A DNA stretch of 64,000 nucleotides from contig NZ_VSZO01000053.1 in assembly GCF_008312935.1 (NCBI RefSeq), positions 1-64,000 on the forward strand, in the 5' to 3' direction. The notes under the pieces were generated by a model. That model was not told where the DNA came from and made no database searches. It saw only the letters and a program-made list of their open reading frames with translations. The DNA is from Roseiconus lacunae (GTDB taxonomy: Bacteria > Planctomycetota > Planctomycetia > Pirellulales > Pirellulaceae). Every line of letters begins with the position of its first letter. The first letter of the stretch is position 1. Shown piece by piece: positions 58,458-64,000 of this stretch. Position numbers and translations under genes: made by a program.

Positions 58458-59384
58458 TCAGTTGAATCGCTTGGGAGTAACGCCGACGACCCGTTTGAAG
58501 TGCCGGTTGAGTTGGCTTTGATCGCTGAAACCGACCTCGATGGCGATCTGAACAAGCGAGAGCTGCCCCGCCGCAATGAGTCGCTTGGCGCGCTCGACGC
58601 GCTGATGGATGACGAACTGATACGGCGGCAGACCAGTCGTCTGTTTGAACAGCCGGGCGAAGTGGAATTCGCTCAGGTGGGCGACACCGGCAAGGTCGGC
58701 CAGTGAGATGTTTTGGTCGAGATGTGCGTGGATGTACTCTTCGACCGCCAGCAAGGTATGTCGGGGCAGTCGGCCGCCTGCCCCGCGGATGCCCCCGCCC
58801 GAACCCTGCCAATTGGACATCTGTCGAATCAATTGGACGACCAGCACATTCGCCAGTGACTCGGCACACAGCCGCCCGCCCGGACCGCCGGTAACCAGCT
58901 CGTGGCGAAGGGCCGCGAGGGTCTTGATCACCTCGGGGCTCGATTGATCGTAGTAGCGTACTGGAAACTGAATGCGGGCCGGGTCGAGATCAAACGCCTC
59001 TTCCGCCACTTTGGAGACCAACGCCGGAGACAATTGATAGTGGGTCGAGTCGGTGAAGTCGCCTGTGTACCGCCACCGCCACTGGCTCTCAACGCCTGGC
59101 GGCAGAAGATTCACGGCTTGCGGCAAGCCGTCCCCGGTGTACCGCTCATTATCGCAACGGTGATCAGTCCGCTCCGGAAAGATCTTGCCCGTGAGGACGA
59201 CCATCAAACACGCGAGGGGCGGATGGACGAAGTCGCTGGCGGGCTGTGGTGTGTTGTATTCCACTCGAAGGCCATTCCAGCCGTGCGTTGCGCTCGTATG
59301 CTGGAACGCGTACGGAATGTGTCTCAGCCGATCATCGGGAGTGAGCGGACGCAAGGTTTTCGGTGGTTGGATTGTCCGCGTCAT
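58458..59384 (-). CDS. AraC-family transcriptional regulator
   Basis: 308 aa. An N-terminal ligand-sensing part (about 1-190) leads to a double helix-turn-helix (about 205-305: [40 protein letters not shown], then [20 protein letters not shown] and TPKRF). The [14 protein letters not shown] motif is the AraC/XylS signature. It is the first gene of the minus-strand set including the YcaC-like hydrolase and quinone-reductase-like genes, and probably controls them. Confidence 0.93.
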   Translation of the reverse strand: MTRTIQPPKTLRPLTPDDRLRHIPYAFQHTSATHGWNGLRVEYNTPQPASDFVHPPLACLMVVLTGKIFPERTDHRCDNERYTGDGLPQAVNLLPPGVESQWRWRYTGDFTDSTHYQLSPALVSKVAEEAFDLDPARIQFPVRYYDQSSPEVIKTLAALRHELVTGGPGGRLCAESLANVLVVQLIRQMSNWQGSGGGIRGAGGRLPRHTLLAVEEYIHAHLDQNISLADLAGVAHLSEFHFARLFKQTTGLPPYQFVIHQRVERAKRLIAAGQLSLVQIAIEVGFSDQSQLNRHFKRVVGVTPKRFN

Positions 59385-59633
59385 GACGCAACCTGTTGAT
59401 CTATGACTCTATCGCTGCCAGCCAAGCGAGGCGACGGGGTTTGCGGAGGAACCTTGGAATTCTGACAAGTCGTGAAGCGGAATGGCTTGCATTCACCAAT
59501 GTCAACCCAAATCGCTTCCAGTACAAAGCACCAACGTCGGCTTCCGGAGGATAGTGGAATTGTTTTCCAAGTTAAGGCTATTAGTAGGTCGATGCAATTC
59601 GGTTTTCTTCCCGTTGCAAGAAGAAGCAGCCAT

Positions 59634-60182
59634 TCACGCAATTGGGGATGATGGCGGAAGGAGCCGAGGTGGCCGAAGGTCGTCGAGCACGGTTGGAAAA
59701 CCCATGTGCTTACGGTAACCATCAGGCATCGAGGCACGCATGCCTTCAAGAACCCGAATCCATCGACCGCGTGCTTCAACTCGCGGCTTTGTATCCAGCG
59801 CTAGTGACTTTGCATTCTTGATGCCTTGCGTGTTAAGCGGCTCGATCACTCCCGTTTTCCTATACCACCAGACAGTCTCCATAGGCAACTTGGCAAGGAA
59901 CAGCAACGCCGACGATGTCCGATTTCGCTAGATTGCAACAAGCACATGCGTAGAGCAGGTTCGTGTACTCGAACTCAGATCTGGTGCGACCGAAATCGGA
60001 CGGAAGTGGTCGATATTAAAAGCGGTCGCGTCGGGACACCATCTCTCATGATTCAAGCAATAGACGTAGCGGTACAGAAACTCATCGCGCAGCCATGGTC
60101 GGTAGCTTTCGTCGTTGATGTAGCCAGCGGGGTCATGTCGTCGCTCGTGTGGCTCCGTGGGGAACTCAAAGCCCAGAATCAA
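59634..60182 (-). pseudogene. Frameshifted HNH endonuclease
   Basis: Three successive minus-strand frames give one HNH protein. First frame (60182 to about 59978): YRPWLRDEFLYRYVYCLNHE, FNIDHFRPISVAPDL. Second frame (to about 59875): EYTNLLYACACCNLAKSD. Third frame (59906 to 59634): ENG-like KTGVIEPLNTQGIKNAK, RWIRVLEGM and GYRKHMGFPTVLDDLRPP. The central IDHF is the HNH core. The first CxxC of the usual RCVYC is YVYC, so a zinc ligand is lost as well. Two frameshifts and this substitution indicate decay. Confidence 0.75.
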
Positions 60183-60270
60183 CGTTCGTCACTATATGCG
60201 TGGCATTCGACAACAGTAGATTCTCGGCCTTCTCTAGTCCCTACATAGGCAATGGAGTCTTGCGATCCAA

Positions 60271-60570
60271 CTAATACTCGGCGTAGGCTTGAAGTCCTTC
60301 CAGTTCTGTTCGCTCGTCTTCGGTGACTGTTTCGTCGCTCTTCTTGTCGATCAATTTGCCACGACGTCGATTCGTTTTCCGCCAGTCTTTTTCGTATTGA
60401 ACGAAATCGCGGAAACGAACCTTGCCAACGAGTGACTGGGGAAGCAGGACGGATTGCTTAAATGACATGCCCAGTCGATCCCAACCGTCGGAGAGTGAAA
60501 GGAGCTGGTATTTAAGATTGATCGGCAGGTCGTATTGGCGTCGCTTGCAATGACAGTTCCGTCTTCGCAA
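60271..60570 (-). pseudogene. Probable truncated companion gene of the HNH locus
   Basis: A 99-codon frame, not assigned to a named family. Its body (YDLPINLKYQLLSLSDGWDR, SVLLPQSLVGKVRFRDFVQY, DERTELEGLQAYAEY) looks like an ordered, charged helical protein. It stops at a TAG, but translation past the stop continues with LDRKTPLPM, which fits the expected tail of this protein type, so a nonsense mutation is likely. It lies upstream of, and on the same strand as, the decayed HNH gene. The N-terminal limit is uncertain. Confidence 0.45.
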
Positions 60571-61210
60571 GCGACTCTGCTCAGGTGCGCAACCATGTAG
60601 CCTTTTCCTGCTCCAACGCAGGCGACGGTTATCCTACTTCAAGCTTCAGCGCGGCAACAATCTCTTTCGCGTGCTGCCACTGGTCATCTCTCGACGATCC
60701 GTCTCTCGCCTATTTTCGCCATGAACTCGACGCCCAGCCGCGAAAAGTCAATCCGGAATAGAAAAAACTGACGTCGGAGAATCCGGTTTTGCAACTGGCG
60801 GGAAACGCCGCACGCCTGACCATCAGGCGGTAACCAAAGTCGCGGTTTCGGCTATGAGAGAAGGTGTGCTTTGATTTCAGTCGGGGCGACACGATTTGAA
60901 CGCGTTTGACGTCCTGGTTTTGGCACGGCATTAAATCGCTAAACCGCCGTAAATAAAGGGTTTGCGGCTGTATTGGCTTGGCCGGAGTCGATATTCATGT
61001 CTAATCTCTGGCCTAATTTCCGGCTTTTTCTCTCGTGCCAAAACTTTCGACTGTTGCGTTTTTTTCTGGGCCCTGGTAGGCTTGAGTTATCGAAAGCTTA
61101 CGCCTGGATTCGGCGTAAATTCTTCTGCGCCAAGATTGCTCGCAACCATAGTTTCGCGACTCTAGAGCTTGGCACGCTTTCAGCCCGGCTCTTTACCTTG
61201 GAGCTAAGCA
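60571..61210. other. Boundary region, about 640 bp
   Basis: Lies between the decayed HNH locus and the plus-strand replication module. Open frames here (60710-60931 minus, 60962-61165 and 60973-61248 plus) have no family features. An attachment site, integrase remains or the module promoter would be expected here, but no tRNA or repeat was recognised. Confidence 0.4.
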
Positions 61211-61432
61211 GTGCCCGACGATGTTCAACCTGTCGGAACAGCTATTGAGCGTGTGATCGGTCGATCGGTCTCGCCCGCAACTATTTCGCGCTGGTCGCGC
61301 CGTAAGAACAGGCACGGAGTCCGGCTCAGAACTTGGGTGATTGGCGGTCGACGCTACACAACGATCGATTGTGTCCGTGAGTTCATCACTCGTACAAGCA
61401 ATCTGGCTAACGCTAACTACGCAGGGCAGTAA
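61211..61432 (+). CDS. DUF1580 / excisionase-like helix-turn-helix protein
   Basis: 73 aa with a GTG start and GGAG 7 nt upstream. It contains SVSPATISRWSRRKNRHGVR followed by LRTWVIGGRRYTTIDCVREF, a winged-helix MerR/excisionase-like reading of DNA typical of DUF1580, a planctomycete family found in integrated elements. The likely role is directionality or transcriptional control of the element whose replication gene lies downstream. Confidence 0.8.
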   Translation: MPDDVQPVGTAIERVIGRSVSPATISRWSRRKNRHGVRLRTWVIGGRRYTTIDCVREFITRTSNLANANYAGQ

Positions 61433-61520
61433 CAGCCCGTTTCTTTTCAGTGAGCATTGATTAACTCACTTTCTTAAGGCTCGAAATGATTCGCCGACTC
61501 TATTTTCAGGAATCGACGAT

Positions 61521-62129
61521 ATGACAAACCCATTCAGTTTTTTGCGAGAGAAGGACGATGCGGCAACCCAGGCCCGCAAAGACTTGGAGTCCAGAAAAGA
61601 CGAGGCGAGAGAATTCATTAAGGAGGCTGCGAATCTTCATCACGAAGGCTCTGCGTTTGACCATGAGCATCTGGCTGACTGCTTCACTTTGCTTGGAGTG
61701 ACCGACATGGAAGCGGCGTTTGAGGCACGGGTACAGTGTTGCGAAAACGAGGATAAGCGGGACCGTCTAGACGCTGAGATCGCGTTGAAGAATGGTGAAC
61801 GTGAAAAGCTTCTCGAAAGCCAACGCGAGCTGAACTCGCGAATGCGAGACGCCGAGCATCTGCGAAAGCTTGGCGAACTGCCACTTGCCGTTGAGAAAGC
61901 CCGCGATTGCTACTTGAAGGCGAAAGAGAGTCGTCAGCTAACGGATTCGATCCTAGAGTCGATCGTTGCTGCGAACGCTAATCTGGACCGCGCCAATCGG
62001 CAAGCGGACTTACTGGTTCAGAACATCAAATTGGTTGACCGGGAAATCAGTCGCCTCACTAAAGAGAGGGATTCAATCCCAACCGATCCCGGCTTCAGCC
62101 CTTACAACAAGCCCGCCCAGTGGGTTTGA
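61521..62129 (+). CDS. Coiled-coil protein of the mobile module
   Basis: 202 aa, not recognised. It is almost entirely charged and helical, with long coiled-coil stretches (RKDLESRKDEAREFIKEAAN, DAEIALKNGEREKLLESQRE, IKLVDREISRLTKERDSIP) broken by a central cysteine patch (RVQCCENEDK). No signal peptide or membrane helix. AGGAA precedes the ATG. Similar helical genes of unknown role often lie between the regulator and replication genes of phage-like elements. Confidence 0.72.
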   Translation: MTNPFSFLREKDDAATQARKDLESRKDEAREFIKEAANLHHEGSAFDHEHLADCFTLLGVTDMEAAFEARVQCCENEDKRDRLDAEIALKNGEREKLLESQRELNSRMRDAEHLRKLGELPLAVEKARDCYLKAKESRQLTDSILESIVAANANLDRANRQADLLVQNIKLVDREISRLTKERDSIPTDPGFSPYNKPAQWV

Positions 62130-62157
62130 TCTTCAACGGCTAAAGAGAAGCAAAAGT

Positions 62158-62181
62158 CAGCCGCCCGGTTGCGGGCGGCTG
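62158..62181 (+). terminator. Hairpin between two mobile-module genes
   Basis: Perfect 10-bp stem (CAGCCGCCCG at 62158-62167 with its complement at 62172-62181) and GTTG loop, just after the coiled-coil gene. No T run follows, so it may attenuate rather than end transcription. Confidence 0.5.
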
Positions 62182-62222
62182 TGAATCACGAAACAGCAAA
62201 CTGAGCACTGAATAGATTGAAG

Positions 62223-62573
62223 ATGAAAACAAAACATATGACCGAATCCGAACGCCGCGCTTGGATGGGTCGGGCAAAAGACTTTTCAACGCCTACAGAG
62301 ACGGCTCTGTGCTTCGAAGGTGCGCGTAAATTTGACACCCTTGTCGCGGCGGAGTGGCCGAGCCTTCGTGCATGGGTTGACGTCCAACTCGAAGACATTC
62401 GCGACGGGCTGCGCGAACCACCCAAAGTCATCACGAACAATAGCCCCAAACCCAAGGCCAACCGGGAAGGACTCAACTGGCGTCCAGCGGATAGCATGTC
62501 CTCAACCGAGTTGGCAGTTGAGCGAGCCGTCGCCGCTGTGCGCCGACTCCAAGACAGCTTGGGGGGACGATGA
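62223..62573 (+). CDS. Small hypothetical protein coupled to the ATPase gene
   Basis: 116 aa from the ATG at 62223 (MKTKHMTESERRAWMGRAKD); a TTG at 62217 and an ATG at 62238 are alternatives. Not recognised. The N-terminal half contains FEGARKFDTLVAAEWPSLRA. The C-terminal helix ends TELAVERAVAAVRRLQDSLG. The stop overlaps the start of the following ATPase gene as ATGA, so the two are translationally coupled. Confidence 0.7.
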   Translation: MKTKHMTESERRAWMGRAKDFSTPTETALCFEGARKFDTLVAAEWPSLRAWVDVQLEDIRDGLREPPKVITNNSPKPKANREGLNWRPADSMSSTELAVERAVAAVRRLQDSLGGR

Positions 62574-64000
62574 GCAAATCTTCTTTCAGACAAGAGCTTT
62601 TGGAAGCCGGACTTCCCCCAGAGATCGCTGGCGACTGCGAGGGATTACTGCGCCCAATGTTGGCCCATACAAAGGGGCCTTTCAGTTACTCCGTATCAGC
62701 TGCGCAGTGGGAATCAGCGCGACCCGTCTGGGTCGCAGGTATTGTTGAGGGGATCAACAATCTTATTGATGGCACGCCAACCGGGTCTGAAAAACGATCT
62801 GTTGAGGCGACCGAAATTGAAGATATCGCGCGTCGCCTCAAGACCGAAATCATTGAGGAGATCGAACGCCCCGAACGCGAAGCTGACGAACGGAGGCGAC
62901 GCGAAACTGAGGAAGATTGTCGTACAAGAAAAATTACTGAGTTCAACAGTAAAACGACCGCTTTTCGTCCCGTGAGTGATCCCGATGGAGGGACATACGG
63001 TTTGACCGCCTCGCTTGATGAGAGGCTGTTTGACGCTGCCGGGTGGCATGACCATCGTGATCAGTTGGTTTTCCTACCGTTCGAAGGGGAGCAGAGACGG
63101 TTCCCTTCCGCTAGCGAGCCGTGGTTTATCACTGACTCGTTCGAACAGGCTACAGCAATCCTTGAGTTGGGGAGGCTTGCATGCGTTGTAACAGGGATCG
63201 GTCATCGCGGTGATGGTCTTTCAGATCGCGGCATTCGGCTTTTCGCGGAAACGATTAAGGCGGTCATGGGTGAGGCCGGGCTGATTTTGATTCCTCATCG
63301 TGGATCGAAAGAGCAAGCCAACGCTTGGACCGGGACGCAGAGAGAATTGCGAGACTTGGGGTCGTCATGTGCTCTCGAATGGTACGTCAACAACCACAAG
63401 GACCAGTTCGTCAATCACCTTTCTAAGGCGGCTGGTAAGCTTCCTATTGGCCGTCGATCCAAAGGGCCGAAAGATATTGTCCAAATGATTAGACGACCGC
63501 CTAGCGCGGTCGACTGGCTTATCCCCGATCTGCTCGTGTCAGATCAGATCGGTTATGTTTCTGGGCCTGAGAAGTGCTTGAAGACGAGCGTTGCCGCTGA
63601 TCTGGCATTCTCGATTGCGACCGGCGCGGCGTTCTTGGGCGCTTTCAAGCCGATTCGAAAGCGACGTGTTCTCTTTATCTCGGCTGAATCAGGTGACATT
63701 GCGTTGGGAAGCCTGTTCAAACGAATCAGTGACAACAGACGAATCTCCCCGCCAGAGGGTGCGGTTTCAGTTCTTGACGACCCGCCACGGCTTGATAGCG
63801 ACGCGGGAGCATCCTGGTTAGGCCAGCAGGTCCGTGACACTCGCGCGGAGGTTGTGTTTCTCGATCCCCTTTATCTTCTTGTCTCGGGCGAAGATGCTAG
63901 CAACATGATGACGAACGGTGCCCGAATCCGCCAACTAGATAGGGTTATTAAGGATGCAGGCGGGCGAACGTTAATCAACATCCACCATTCAAGGGCACCT
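62570..64000 (+). CDS. Primase/helicase-like protein: degenerate TOPRIM-like region plus AAA (RepA-type) ATPase, 3' end outside window
   Basis: 477 codons are open to the window edge with no stop. The ATG overlaps the previous stop (ATGA). Residues 1-120 are helical and charged. About 180-290 follow TOPRIM topology (WFITDSFEQATAILELGRLA, then LILIPHRGSKEQANAWTGTQ and WYVNNHKDQFVNHL), but the acidic catalytic residues are not all present. From about 325 comes a RecA/RepA-like ATPase: Walker A-type GPEKCLKTS (332-340), FISAESGDIALGSLF, Walker B EVVFLDPLYLL and INIHHSR. It is probably a replicative helicase-loader or primase-helicase of an integrated plasmid or phage-like element. Confidence 0.85.
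   Translation, partial: MSKSSFRQELLEAGLPPEIAGDCEGLLRPMLAHTKGPFSYSVSAAQWESARPVWVAGIVEGINNLIDGTPTGSEKRSVEATEIEDIARRLKTEIIEEIERPEREADERRRRETEEDCRTRKITEFNSKTTAFRPVSDPDGGTYGLTASLDERLFDAAGWHDHRDQLVFLPFEGEQRRFPSASEPWFITDSFEQATAILELGRLACVVTGIGHRGDGLSDRGIRLFAETIKAVMGEAGLILIPHRGSKEQANAWTGTQRELRDLGSSCALEWYVNNHKDQFVNHLSKAAGKLPIGRRSKGPKDIVQMIRRPPSAVDWLIPDLLVSDQIGYVSGPEKCLKTSVAADLAFSIATGAAFLGAFKPIRKRRVLFISAESGDIALGSLFKRISDNRRISPPEGAVSVLDDPPRLDSDAGASWLGQQVRDTRAEVVFLDPLYLLVSGEDASNMMTNGARIRQLDRVIKDAGGRTLINIHHSRAP

Noticed and set aside
60962-61248. Two overlapping plus-strand open frames near the mobile module
   Set aside because: Composition rich in Phe, Leu and Arg, no ribosome binding site, and they run into the better-supported DUF1580 gene.

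Overview
The window looks like a chromosomal segment of a marine-type planctomycete (Pirellulaceae, Rhodopirellula-like). This is inferred from gene content: an ECF sigma factor beside a giant Ser/Thr kinase, a formylglycine-type sulfatase, a sialidase, an NPCBM metalloprotease, a DUF1580 protein, an IS66 remnant and loosely packed genes in mixed orientation. No rRNA, tRNA or CRISPR array was recognised. No database search was possible, so family names rest on motifs and recalled family patterns.

Layout. 0-11.5 kb: secreted TPR protein, ECF sigma factor divergent from a 1463-aa transmembrane kinase, a 7-TM protein with a DUF4332-like helix-hairpin segment, and a Tat-type alpha/beta hydrolase. 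11.5-12.9 kb: a decayed IS66 transposase and a 26-bp perfect hairpin. 12.9-20 kb: secreted lipase, a two-domain SGNH/alpha-beta esterase divergent from a sialidase, a DUF4184 membrane protein and a hexapeptide acetyltransferase. 20-29 kb: sigma-54 activator, glycosyltransferase and TolC-type protein in one direction, then CstA and thioredoxin reductase. 29-39 kb: a very enlarged Tex protein coupled to a small gene, then a ParA-like ATPase, an N-formylglutamate amidohydrolase-like protein and a methyltransferase, an alcohol dehydrogenase, and a membrane-anchored HtrA protease. 39-51 kb: BON protein, M16 peptidase, metzincin-like NPCBM protein, PA2169-type protein, App1 phosphatase and sulfatase. 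51-59.4 kb: a cluster of small stress or detoxification-type genes (DUF1579, YCII-DUF899 fusion, small Cys-rich membrane protein, VOC, ECF sigma factor, SDR, DUF1330) facing an AraC regulator, YcaC-like hydrolase and quinone-reductase-like set. 59.4-61.2 kb: a decayed HNH endonuclease locus. 61.2 kb to the edge: a compact plus-strand module (DUF1580 helix-turn-helix protein, two small genes, then a TOPRIM-like/AAA ATPase cut by the window edge) that looks like the start of an integrated plasmid- or phage-like element.

A family of roughly 60-100 bp palindromic elements with half-sites of the type GCCGCATGGCGTTAGCCACG occurs in at least five intergenic regions. It is the clearest structure not explained by genes. 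Several start sites are placed downstream of the longest open frame on the basis of signal peptides, Shine-Dalgarno-like sequences or family N-termini; these are noted per gene.
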